The position numbers were made by a program, and so were the translations under genes. Shown one piece after another: positions 44,712 through 54,000 of a stretch of DNA of 64,000 nt. The stretch spans positions 372,001-436,000 of the forward strand of contig NZ_JTDV01000001.1 of assembly GCF_000943555.1 (NCBI RefSeq). Reading direction: 5' to 3'. The notes below the pieces were generated by a model, which was not told where the DNA came from, made no database searches, and was given only the letters and a program-made list of their open reading frames with translations. This stretch comes from Neotamlana nanhaiensis. Its GTDB lineage: Bacteria > Bacteroidota > Bacteroidia > Flavobacteriales > Flavobacteriaceae. Position 1 is the stretch's first letter; each line of letters opens with the position of its first letter.

Positions 44712-46040
44712 TTAATCGTTATCTAAATCTGGATCGATATTAGTGGCCATAATTTTGTTAATTCTGAGTCTAAAATCTGGCTTCTTTTCATTTTTAGAAT
44801 CTATAAAAGTTTCAGAATCTTCACCTTTAGAATATACATTAAAAAAGGCGCTATTACCGTACCAGTTTTCTAAATCTTCGTTATTAGTGTTGTTTTCAAT
44901 AAAAATATTTCCGTTACAGTTATTAAAATACATTTCTGAAAACTTAATTTTATCTAAACTTTCTTGGTTAATCCTAATGGTATTTTGAAAAACCACAGCT
45001 GGATTAAACCCAGAAATTACACTTTTATTTAAATCTAACGCAGCATTTTCGCCAACATAAACCGCTTCGTTAACCAAGCCTTTTTCAATATCGGCATTAA
45101 TATTCTCGCTCGCTGTTACAAAAGTTAGGTTTTTTGCGGCAACAAAAGTATTTTTCTTAGAGAAATCGACTTCTTGTACATTATTATATGATTTCACTTG
45201 TAAACTACGAGCTACCTCACTGTTAGATACATATGGCGAACGAATAGCAATAGAATTTTCGACTATGGCTTGTGCGCCGAAATTAAATTTAAAATCGTTA
45301 CCAGATGCTCGATACGACACCATTTTGGTTAAATGCGGTGCACCGCCCCATACTTTATAAGAATCGCCAGCAGAATAGCTTGACATAACATTTTGGAATA
45401 TGGTTTCGCTACCAACACCAGCTAACAGTAAACCATTCATATACCCTATATTACGTAATCTGTTACCTGCATATTCAATGCGAACATAGCGTAAAATCCC
45501 AGAATTATCATCGGCGTTAACCCCGCCAAAATTTGCACTAGCATAGGCAGCAGGTTCTAAATTATGATAATATTGTGCTACCGAACCATTTCCAAACTTA
45601 TTTGAAGGCGCATTACCTAATATAATAATACCACCCCAATCGCCTGGGCGTTTCGATATTTTTTCTGAAGTAAAAACTATAGGATCGGTCTCGTAGCCAT
45701 CGGCAATAATTTTTGCGCCTCGGGTTATCGTTAACGAAGCCTTAGTTTCGTAATCGCCAATTATAACTGTACCTGGCTCAATAGTAAGTGTGGCGCTATC
45801 TTTTACAAAAACATTACCTACTAATAAATAAATATCGCGTTTATTTAATTTGGTGTCTTTGGTAATATCTCCCGTTAAAATTTTATTAGGCTCGCCGTAA
45901 TCTTTTGTTGCAGATTTAAATTCAGTCCAATAATTTAGCCAATTGGTTGCGCCATAAATTCCTTTTTCTTGTTGTGCAAACGTATTACCCGCAATAAACA
46001 GGCAAATCCATAACACTTTAGTAACGTTATTCATAGTCAT
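44712..46040 (-). CDS. Exported beta-helix-like protein, first gene of the spr-type operon
   Basis: A 442-residue exported protein with a signal peptide ending NTFAQ near residue 22. The middle reads as a right-handed beta-helix: short repeating strands such as GNVFVKDSATLTIEPGTVIIGDY, ASLTITRGAKIIADG, PIVFTSEK and GDWGGIIILGNAP. Similar repeats with LTIEPGTVI are found in many exported Bacteroidota proteins. The C-terminus ends DPDLDND and shows no clear T9SS sorting domain. It is the first gene after a good -33/-7 promoter (46089-46119) and is separated from the SprC-like gene by 146 bases. Its position suggests a part in gliding or surface adhesion, but no function can be read from the sequence. 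The first Met or the Met two codons later may be the start. Confidence 0.78.
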   Translation of the reverse strand: MTMNNVTKVLWICLFIAGNTFAQQEKGIYGATNWLNYWTEFKSATKDYGEPNKILTGDITKDTKLNKRDIYLLVGNVFVKDSATLTIEPGTVIIGDYETKASLTITRGAKIIADGYETDPIVFTSEKISKRPGDWGGIIILGNAPSNKFGNGSVAQYYHNLEPAAYASANFGGVNADDNSGILRYVRIEYAGNRLRNIGYMNGLLLAGVGSETIFQNVMSSYSAGDSYKVWGGAPHLTKMVSYRASGNDFKFNFGAQAIVENSIAIRSPYVSNSEVARSLQVKSYNNVQEVDFSKKNTFVAAKNLTFVTASENINADIEKGLVNEAVYVGENAALDLNKSVISGFNPAVVFQNTIRINQESLDKIKFSEMYFNNCNGNIFIENNTNNEDLENWYGNSAFFNVYSKGEDSETFIDSKNEKKPDFRLRINKIMATNIDPDLDND

Positions 46041-46088
46041 AATTTTAGGTTATTAGTAGCTTTGGGGAAGCTTATTAATATGGTTACT

Positions 46089-46119
46089 CAAAAATATAAT
46101 AAAATCCACAAAATACCAA
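46089..46119 (-). promoter_or_regulatory. Flavobacterial-type promoter for the spr-type operon
   Basis: On the minus strand, TTG (46119-46117), a 20-base spacer and TATTTTTG (46096-46089) match the TTG / TAnnTTTG promoter consensus of Bacteroidota. The predicted start is near 46084, about 44 bases before the first ATG of the operon. Confidence 0.6.
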
Positions 46120-46230
46120 TTTTAACGTTAAAATACACAAAATCAACATGTATTTTCATTATTTTATCGATGAAATACACAATTGTCTTCGTTTTGCTAT
46201 GTGCATTTTATTATTTTTTGGAATTTAATA

Positions 46231-46261
46231 AAAAAAAGAAGCTTAAATCACTTCTTTTTTA
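46231..46261 (-). terminator. Intrinsic terminator after the 148-residue exported protein gene
   Basis: AAAAAAGAAG (46232-46241) and CTTCTTTTTT (46251-46260) form a perfect 10-base stem with a 9-base loop. It lies 28 bases after the stop of the 46288-46734 gene, with T-rich flanks on both strands, so it can stop transcription from either side. Confidence 0.8.
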
Positions 46262-46287
46262 ACACAAACTAAAAATAAATAAGAGTA

Positions 46288-46734
46288 TTATCGAAACTCA
46301 CTAAATTCGTGTAGCGATTTCATAATTTCTTCATAAAACAGTATCGCTGCAATTAAGTTTTTTGTATCGGAATAAGGTAAAAATGTATTTTGAAATTCTT
46401 TAGTACTTTCAAGATATTTATCAGTTTCTTCAAACTGCGTTTCCAACATTTTACGATTATCACTTGTATTAGGAATTCCTAGCGTAGTCATTGTTATACC
46501 TGGCTTTGTAGCAAAAGAAATATAAGGTAAGGTTTTCACTAAGCTTTCAATACGCTCTATATATAAGGTAAGTAATTCCCCTTTTTGCATCGCCTGTAAT
46601 TCGGCTTTATTATGGTATTTTCTAATAGCTACTTTTTCACTAATAATACTTTGGGCTTCTTTCTTTTTTTGTGCAAAAGCAGAATTTGCCATTAAAAAAA
46701 CACTGAAAATAAGGAGTATAACTTTGGTTTTCAT
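46288..46734 (-). CDS. Exported protein of unknown function
   Basis: A 148-residue protein of unrecognised family. I start it at the Met of MKTKVILLIFSVFLMANSAFAQ (46734), because that is a textbook signal peptide, whereas the open frame extends 33 codons further upstream without one. The mature part is mostly helical and charged (AIRKYHNKAELQAMQKGELL, YIERIESLVKTLPYISFATK, LETQFEETDKYLESTKEFQN). It has no Cys and no obvious motif. It stands alone between two terminators, upstream of the spr-type operon promoter and downstream of the metal-efflux genes. Nothing in the sequence ties it firmly to either group. Confidence 0.75.
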   Translation of the reverse strand: MKTKVILLIFSVFLMANSAFAQKKKEAQSIISEKVAIRKYHNKAELQAMQKGELLTLYIERIESLVKTLPYISFATKPGITMTTLGIPNTSDNRKMLETQFEETDKYLESTKEFQNTFLPYSDTKNLIAAILFYEEIMKSLHEFSEFR

Positions 46735-46832
46735 TACATAGACTTTAGGGTTCTGATGCAAATTTATGTAATTTATCGTAAAAAACAAGCGTTTTATCGA
46801 TTTATTTATCAACATTGTATTGTTAAAAACCA

Positions 46833-46868
46833 AAAATGCCGTTTTATCGTTATGTAAAACAGCATTTT
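46833..46868 (-). terminator. Intrinsic terminator closing the metal-efflux operon
   Basis: AAAATGCCGTTTTA (46833-46846) pairs with TAAAACAGCATTTT (46855-46868) with one mismatch around an 8-base loop. On the minus strand the stem is followed by TTTTTGGTTTTT. It begins 24 bases after the stop of the HMA lipoprotein gene. Confidence 0.85.
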
Positions 46869-46892
46869 AGGGTAAATTTGAACTAACGCTTC

Positions 46893-47288
46893 TTACTTGC
46901 CAAGTTCCATCTCATGGTCGTATTGGCAGCAACCTGGTAAATTTTTGTAAGCATCTTCATTTCCCGAAACCTTATCGGTGTCGTAACCAGAAGCTGCAAT
47001 AGCTTTATGGATTGCCATTTCGTTAGTTTTATCGCTATTAAAAGCTACATCGATGGTCTTTTTATTTTTATCCCAAGTTGCATTTGCAACACCTTCTACA
47101 CTACTTGCCGCCTTTTCAATGGTGCTTTTACACATACCACAATTACCACGCACACCAAATGAGGTGTTTGCTAAAGCTAAATCTTTAGTGGTTTCGGTTG
47201 CTGTTTCTGTTTCTTTTTTTGTTTCACTTTTACAACTTGTAAATACGATAGCAGCTACTACTGCCAAACTTAAAATTGTTCTTTTCAT
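46893..47288 (-). CDS. Heavy-metal-associated (HMA) domain lipoprotein
   Basis: A 131-residue protein with a signal sequence ending FTSC (Cys near residue 19), so a probable lipoprotein, followed by a Thr/Glu-rich linker. An HMA fold at about 45-115 has the metal-binding pair in GNCGMCKSTIEKA (CxxC) and ends IHKAIAASGYDTDKV. The tail adds CCQYDHEM, two more Cys and a His that could extend the metal site. It would bind a soft metal such as Cu(I) or Ag(I) in the periplasm and pass it to the efflux adaptor. It is the last gene of the metal-efflux set, 65 bases after the CusB-like gene, and is closed by a strong terminator. Confidence 0.9.
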   Translation of the reverse strand: MKRTILSLAVVAAIVFTSCKSETKKETETATETTKDLALANTSFGVRGNCGMCKSTIEKAASSVEGVANATWDKNKKTIDVAFNSDKTNEMAIHKAIAASGYDTDKVSGNEDAYKNLPGCCQYDHEMELGK

Positions 47289-47353
47289 TGTTCTAATTTT
47301 ATATGTTATTCTATTAATTCTCTTGTTATGTTATTTTTCTATAATATATGGTG

Positions 47354-49066
47354 TTATTCTATGATTTGTTTTACTTCTCCGCAAGTTAACATGGCATCAC
47401 CAAAATATGGATTTCTTATTTGTTTTTCTTTACTTAACCAATATGCACCTTTATCGCTATTTGCCATCGGGCAATATTCTACAAAAACAGTTTCATTTAT
47501 GCCGAATGATTTTATAGCACGAATCATGTTATCTGATAATACTTTAAAATGATTACGTTGTATTTTAATATCGGAAGCTTTAGAAATTTCTTGTGAAGCT
47601 GCTTTTATGTCATTTTGTAATATCATCCAATAATTGTGAGCATCACCTTTTAATAACTCCATATTAATATGACTTAAATTCTGCAACAATGCATTGATTT
47701 CTTCTTTGGTTTGCTTAACATCATCGGCAACTAATGCATCTTTTACCTTAATATAATTGTTGTATACGATATTTAGTTCGTGTTGAAACGCTACAGGCGA
47801 TTCTAAGCGATTTGAAAAATCTTCTCCAGAGTCACTTTTATTAAGATTATTCATCATCGATTTTTTTCCTTGCAATTGCGCTGCCGCATCTACTGTAAAC
47901 GTACCATTAGTAACGATTTCGCTTCCGGAAACTAAGCCGTTTAAAATTTCGTAATTGCTGCCTATTTTATTTCCTAGTGCTACTTCTTTCATTTCAAAGA
48001 TTGGTGCATTAGGTTGGGACTTCACATAAACCACCGAACGTTCTCCCGTCCAAAGTACAGCCGATGCTGGCACAAGCAATGTAGCTTCACTCCTATTATT
48101 TACAGCTTCAATTTTTGCGGAAACAAACATTCCGGGTTTAAAAACAGCGTCCTTATTATTTAACTGGACGCGTAGATTTACCGTTCGCGTTTTAGAATTT
48201 AAAACAGGATCGATAAAATCAACCACACCACTAAACGTTTTATTAGCAAACGCTTTGGTATAAACGTTTACCGATTGCCCTTTTTTGAATAGACTGATTT
48301 GATTTTCGTAAACATCAAAATTTCCCCAAACAGTATTTAAATTTGCAATTTTGAGTAATGTTTGTCCTTGTTTTATATAATCGCCTTCGGCAACTAATTT
48401 TTCGGTTACAGTTCCTGAAACAGTTGCGTAAACGGGAAAATTCTCAATGACTTTACTTGTTGTTTCAATGTTGTTGATTTGATTTTCGGAAAGTTTCCAA
48501 AGCTTCAACTTATTTCTTACCGCTTTATATAATGCTGATTGCGACGCTTTTAAGGAAGCCGCAGTAATTAATTCTTGCTGAGCTGCATATAATTCTGGCG
48601 AATAAATAGTTGTTAATAATTGGCCTTTACGGACTTCTTCTCCTGTAAAATTTATATTTAGTCGCTCAATTCTTCCTGAAAAATAACTGACTTGCACCGC
48701 ATTTTCTTCTTCGTTTTCGGCAATTTTTCCCGATAAGGTAATGCTATCATTTTCAGCTCCAGCCATTCCAACTACCGTGGTTTGAATGTTTGCCAAAGCC
48801 ATGGCATTGGGTGTTAATTTAAATTGATTAGCGGTTAAACCATCCGCACCAGCTTCAGCAGGAATTAAATCCATGCCACAAATGGGACAATCTCCAGGTT
48901 CTGGTTGCATAATTTGTGGATGCATTGAGCAAGTCCAAAGTTGCTTGGTATGCGCTTGATCTTGATGCTCATGCGAAGGATTTTCGTTTGATGAACCACC
49001 AAAAAAGAGCCATCCTAAAAACACGCCAACAATTAGAATAATAAAATATATGCTATACTTTTTCAT
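47354..49066 (-). CDS. cusB: CusB-type periplasmic adaptor of heavy-metal RND efflux
   Basis: A 570-residue adaptor with an N-terminal membrane anchor (about 5-22). A heavy-metal-binding domain follows at about 43-72 (WTCSMHPQIM, GDCPICGMDLIP; C46, C60, C63). The membrane-fusion body (about 75-400) contains the lipoyl/barrel segments GKIAENEEENAVQVSYFSGR, TVSGTVTEKLVAEGDYIKQG and VLVPASAVLWTGERSVVYV-like strands. A C-terminal DUF3347-type helical domain (about 410-520) and a closing CPMANSDKGAYWLS / IRNPYFGDAMLTCG segment add further potential Cu ligands. It links the CusA pump to the CusC channel and hands over periplasmic metal. It begins 1 base after the HMA-MauE gene. Cu/Ag specificity is inferred from the family. 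Confidence 0.92.
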   Translation of the reverse strand: MKKYSIYFIILIVGVFLGWLFFGGSSNENPSHEHQDQAHTKQLWTCSMHPQIMQPEPGDCPICGMDLIPAEAGADGLTANQFKLTPNAMALANIQTTVVGMAGAENDSITLSGKIAENEEENAVQVSYFSGRIERLNINFTGEEVRKGQLLTTIYSPELYAAQQELITAASLKASQSALYKAVRNKLKLWKLSENQINNIETTSKVIENFPVYATVSGTVTEKLVAEGDYIKQGQTLLKIANLNTVWGNFDVYENQISLFKKGQSVNVYTKAFANKTFSGVVDFIDPVLNSKTRTVNLRVQLNNKDAVFKPGMFVSAKIEAVNNRSEATLLVPASAVLWTGERSVVYVKSQPNAPIFEMKEVALGNKIGSNYEILNGLVSGSEIVTNGTFTVDAAAQLQGKKSMMNNLNKSDSGEDFSNRLESPVAFQHELNIVYNNYIKVKDALVADDVKQTKEEINALLQNLSHINMELLKGDAHNYWMILQNDIKAASQEISKASDIKIQRNHFKVLSDNMIRAIKSFGINETVFVEYCPMANSDKGAYWLSKEKQIRNPYFGDAMLTCGEVKQIIE

Positions 49067-49067
49067 T

Positions 49068-49799
49068 TTAAAAAATTAACATTAATACCGCCATAACAAT
49101 CATAATGGCATTTTCAATAAGTGTAGCCTCCGTCATTGGTAATTTAAGCACTGTACCCAAACAAGCGCAACGAATGGCTTTTTTATCAAGCAAGGTTTTT
49201 GTTACTCCAATGGTTGTTATTCCTAAAATAACTAAGGTTATAATTAATGCCAGTTCAATTTGAAATCGCATTAAAAACATTAGTCCTAATGCAGTTTCTA
49301 AAAACGGATAAATTTTACCGTAAATAGGTACGCGTTTTGCCAACGGATCGTACATACTAAACGACTCTGGAAATCCTTTTAAATCTAGCATTTTAAAAAA
49401 GCTGAAAACGATGCAAAATAATCCCATAAAATCTAGCATAAATGCCGACCAAGACCAATTTTTATAATGCAACAACACACTAGCAGAAACGATATAAAAA
49501 ATAATAAGTAACAACGGTTTTAACTGTTGCAACTTACTTTCTTTGCTTTCTGCAGGCATGCTCATGGCGTTTGATGATTCAAAAACATTGCGTTCTTTTT
49601 TCTCTGTTATCTGGTATTTTTCGGGTAATGCTTTTTGTAAATCTTGGGTTGAAATATGCGAACTCATTGTTATTTCGGCTTCACCCTTTTCTAGATTTAC
49701 CGCAACATCGGTTACGCGATCTAAAGCGGTTAAGTTTTTTTCTACCGAAGCTTTGCAACCATTGCAGGTCATTCCCGTTATATTATATGTATATGTCAT
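49068..49799 (-). CDS. HMA domain fused to MauE/DoxX-like membrane protein
   Basis: A 243-residue fusion. Residues 1-70 are an HMA metal-binding domain (YNITGMTCNGCKASVEKN; C12 and C15) ending in YQITEKK. After a linker, about 90-243 form a four-span membrane domain of the MauE/DoxX type, with KMLDLKGFPESFSMYDPLAKRV, IYPFLETALGLMFL and KKAIRCACLGTVLKLPMTE, where C-A-C is a potential redox or metal site. Such fusions are regular members of Bacteroidota CusABC-type loci and probably move metal or redox equivalents at the inner membrane; the mechanism is not established. It lies 3 bases after the CusC gene and 1 base before cusB, in one operon. Confidence 0.88.
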   Translation of the reverse strand: MTYTYNITGMTCNGCKASVEKNLTALDRVTDVAVNLEKGEAEITMSSHISTQDLQKALPEKYQITEKKERNVFESSNAMSMPAESKESKLQQLKPLLLIIFYIVSASVLLHYKNWSWSAFMLDFMGLFCIVFSFFKMLDLKGFPESFSMYDPLAKRVPIYGKIYPFLETALGLMFLMRFQIELALIITLVILGITTIGVTKTLLDKKAIRCACLGTVLKLPMTEATLIENAIMIVMAVLMLIF

Positions 49800-49802
49800 G
49801 TT

Positions 49803-51038
49803 TTACTGAATTAAATAATTTATAATTGTGCTTTGTTTGTAATATGTTTTTACCGCTTCAATTTGATTTATTTGAAATTTAAGCTGTAACTCTTGAATAT
49901 CTAGAACATCATTAAAATTTATAGTGCCCGTTTCGTAGCTTTTAATAAGAATTTGTTCAGCATCTTTGGCCTGATTCAGATTTTTTAAAGCCGTTTGATG
50001 ACTTATTCTTGCTGAAATGCGTTCGTTTTTAGCTTGAGACAACACCGTTTTTAACGTGTTTAATCGTGCTTGTTTTTGATAATTAATTTCCTGCTGTTCG
50101 AGTTCGTTTTGTTTAGAAACCGATTTATACTTTTTATTGAAAATAGGAATTGAAACCGACACCATAGGCATTAGAATATCCTTACCATTATCGGAAAAGT
50201 TAATATCTGGTCGTGGCGACACATTTATATAATCTATCCCAAAACCAATCATCGGGCTACTTTCTTTTTGATTTAACAGTTCTGATTTTTCAATGGATTC
50301 ATACAATTTATCATACTTTAAAAGCTCTGGATGAATAGATAAATCATTAATGTTTAAATCAAAATCTTCCGTAGGAATCGTTAAACTATCAACTACATTT
50401 ACGGCAACTGTAGTTTCTCTATTTAAAAGATTATTTAGACCGTTTTCTTCTGCCAAAAATTGCTGATGCAAAACTGCTTTTAATTGCTCCATATCGTTTT
50501 GTCTCATTTGTAAACGCAGCACATCAACCGCTGATGCTTGACCAACCTCAACCGAGGTTAGCGCCATGGTTTCGTAGGTTTTTAATAACGCTATATTTTC
50601 TGCTAGAACCGCCTGTTTTGCTTTATTCGCATATAAATTATAATACGATTGTGCCACCGAGGCCATGAGTTTACGTTTGATTATAATAATATCTTGATAT
50701 TTTGCATCGGCCAATGAGGTTACATAAGCTTCACGCGATGTAATTGTGCCAAACCAAGGCAACATTTGTTTTGCTGAAACTTTAAAACGTTGCGCGCCTG
50801 TTCGGGTTTCTGGCTCGCTAACAAAATAACCGACACCAAATTCTGTATTAGGCATAGTGTTGACTTCATTTACCTTTTCGGAAGCCCTTTTGTACTGCAA
50901 TTCGAACTGCTGAATTTCAGGATTATTCTGCAAAGCTTCATCGATTAATAGTTTTAATTCTTGAGCATTGACAACTGAACACAGCAAACAAAAACCAAGT
51001 ACCAGAACCAATTTTATATGTTGTGATTTATGCTTCAT
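49803..51038 (-). CDS. cusC: TolC-family outer-membrane channel of metal efflux (CusC-like)
   Basis: A 411-residue outer-membrane factor. I start it at MKHKSQHIKLVLVLGFCLLC (51038), a proper signal peptide ending VNAQ; the open frame continues 18 codons upstream into the pump gene. The body has the two TolC-like helical repeats: LLIDEALQNNPEIQQFELQY, SYYNLYANKAKQAVLAENIALLKTYE and EVGQASAVDVLRLQMRQNDM, then KQARLNTLKTVLSQAKNERI and YETGTINFNDVLDIQELQLK. It forms the exit duct for the RND pump. Its start overlaps the 3' end of the cusA-like gene by 11 bases, so translation is coupled. Confidence 0.9.
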   Translation of the reverse strand: MKHKSQHIKLVLVLGFCLLCSVVNAQELKLLIDEALQNNPEIQQFELQYKRASEKVNEVNTMPNTEFGVGYFVSEPETRTGAQRFKVSAKQMLPWFGTITSREAYVTSLADAKYQDIIIIKRKLMASVAQSYYNLYANKAKQAVLAENIALLKTYETMALTSVEVGQASAVDVLRLQMRQNDMEQLKAVLHQQFLAEENGLNNLLNRETTVAVNVVDSLTIPTEDFDLNINDLSIHPELLKYDKLYESIEKSELLNQKESSPMIGFGIDYINVSPRPDINFSDNGKDILMPMVSVSIPIFNKKYKSVSKQNELEQQEINYQKQARLNTLKTVLSQAKNERISARISHQTALKNLNQAKDAEQILIKSYETGTINFNDVLDIQELQLKFQINQIEAVKTYYKQSTIINYLIQ

Positions 51039-54000
51039 TTTGATTTTTTTTAAGTTGAAATTCCGCTTTCCAGCTATATAAAACAGGCACAATAAAATAG
51101 GATGTTACATCGATTATCATACCGCCAAAAATGGGAATTGACATGGGTATCATAATATCACTGCCTTTTCCTGTTGATGTTAAAACAGGCAATAATGCTA
51201 AAATGGTCGTTACTGTTGTCATTAAACAAGGACGAATACGTTTTGAAGCTGCTTCTAAAGTTGATGCTCGTATTTCTGAAACTTTTAATGGCGCATTTGC
51301 TTTAAAAGATTGTGTTAGGTACGTTGCCATAACGACACCATCGTCTGTAGCAATGCCGAACAAGGCAATAAAACCAACCCAAACGGCAACGCTTAAATTA
51401 ACCGTTTTCATGTTAAACAGTGTCCTGATATTTTCACCAAAAACACTAAAATTTAAAAACCAATCTTGTCCGTAAAGCCAAATCATAACAAAACCACCTG
51501 CAAAGGCCACTGCAATACCAGAAAACACCATTAATGTGGTTGACACCGAACGAAATTGAAAATAAAGAATTAAAAAGATGACCAACAAAGCTAACGGTAC
51601 AATAACAGCTAAGGTTTTTTCAGCGCGCAACTGATTTTCGTAGGTTCCTGTAAAATTATAGGTTATTCCTTTGGGTACGATTAATTCACCTGAATCAATA
51701 TGTTGCTGAATGAGTCTTTGGGCATTTTCTACAACATTAACCTCTGCAAAACCATCTAATTTATCAAACAACACATAACCAACTAAAAATGTGTCTTCAC
51801 TTTTAATAACCTGTGGCCCTTGTTCGTATTTTATCGTTGCCAATTCACTCAATGGCACAGGACTTCCGTTAGCTACTGGAACGTAAATCTGCTGTAAATC
51901 GGTTGGATTTTCTCGTAAACCTCTTGGGTAGCGCACGCGAATAGCATAACGCTCTCTACCTTCAACCGTTTGGGTTAATGGCATGCCACCAACGGCTACT
52001 TTTAAAACATCTTGAACCGTTTCCACACTTACACCATATCGTGCTATATTTTCTCGATTTATATCGATTAGCAGATAAGGTTTACCCACAATTCTGTCGG
52101 CAAAAACGGCTTCTTTTTTTACACCTTCGGCTTGTTTTAAAATAGTTTCTAACTGCATGCCAAAGGCTTCAATGGTTTTTAAATCTTGACCTTTTATTTT
52201 TATACCCATTGGCGCACGCATACCAGTTTGTAACATTACCAAGCGGGTTTCAATAGGCTGTAATTTTGGTGCGGAAGTCACTCCTGGTAATTTGGTAACT
52301 CTTACAATTTCGTTCCAAATATCGTCTGGTGATTGTATTTCGGGTCGCCAGTTTCGGTAGAATTCGCCGTTGTTGTCTTCGATTAGTTGAGACTTTTCAA
52401 TATTTAACAGCCTTGATTCAATAACCGCTTTGTTCTCGACTGCGCTCGAACTGACAGCTACATTTTCATTATAAATTAATCTGCCATCTTTCAATTCATA
52501 TAAACCATCTTCATTTACTTTATAACGTTGCCGTTCACCTTGCGCATTCAACATATATTCTGGTTTATATTGAATAATATTTTCGTACATGGATAAAGGT
52601 GCTGGATCAAGAGCCGATTCGGTTCTACCTGCTTTTCCCACCACGGTTTCAATTTCTGGAATGCTTGCAACCGCCATGTCTAATTGTTGTAACACGCGTT
52701 TATTTTCTTCAACTCCGGCATGAGGCATCGATGTTGGCATCAGTAAAAACACTCCTTCATTTAACGATGGTATAAACTCTTTTCCTGTGTTTTTATAGAT
52801 GAAAAAACCAAATATTAAAAGCGTAACAGGTATTGTTAAAAACAATAATCTGTTTGCCAATGCCCATTTTAAAATTCGCGTGTAATAACGCTTAAAGAGC
52901 GAAAATGCACCTAATAACCCGAGGCAAATTACGGCTACGAAAATCAAGTTCAACAAAATGCTTTTATCTACACCTAAAGGTCGCCAATACGCTGCTAACA
53001 AAAAGACTATCGCTATTGCCGAAATAATTATTTCTCCATTTTCTAATTGACCTAAAGGAAGAAAACGATAGCGTCTATACAAATGAAGCAATCCAAACGC
53101 AACTAAAACTAAACCTAACCAATAACCATAAATTATTATGGCGATACCTAAAACTATTAAAATACCGTTTAAGACTAGCGAAACGCGTATTTTCACCTGA
53201 ATTTTTCGGAATAAAAACGCTGCAAACGGCGGAATTAAAAATAAAGCGATTACCAATGAAGCTATTAACGCAAAGGTTTTGGTAAATGCTAGCGGACGAA
53301 ACAACTTTCCTTCGGCTCCTATCATGGTAAAAACAGGAATAAAACTGATGATTGTCGTCATAACCGCAGTAACAATAGCTCCAGATACTTCAGCGGTAGC
53401 TTTATAAACGATTTTATTTATTGTGTTTTGACTATTTTTTTCAGAAGCAAGATTCTGAGATTCATTGTCACTTGTTCCTTGTTCTGCTAATTTTTCATTT
53501 TCATCTAAATGCCTAATAATATTTTCCGATAGGATAACACCAACATCAACCATGGTGCCTATGGCAATCGCAATACCTGATAACGCCACAATATTGGCAT
53601 CAACATTAAAAAGTTTCATAGCAATAAACACCATTAAAACGGCAACTGGCAATAAACCTGAAATTAAAACCGACGCCCTCATATTGTAAACCATAACAAT
53701 AATCACCAAAATGGTTATTAGAATTTCGAGGGTTAACGCTTCATTTAAAGTGCCAAGGGTTTCATTGATAAGCGCTGTTCTGTCATAAAACGGCACAATA
53801 GTAACTTGCGAAGTTGAACCATCTGCCAATGTCTTTGTTGGTAATCCTGCACTTAGTTCGTTTATTTTTGCCTTTACATTATTAATTACCTCTAACGGAT
53901 TTGCACCATATCGCGCCACAACCACACCGCCTACAACTTCAGCGCCTTCTTTATCTAAAATACCTCGTCGCGCTGCTGGTCCTAATGTCACTTTTGCTAT

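Noticed and set aside
46735-46833. Upstream extension of the 148-residue protein to an earlier ATG
   Set aside because: The extra 33 residues lack signal-peptide character and precede a textbook signal peptide.
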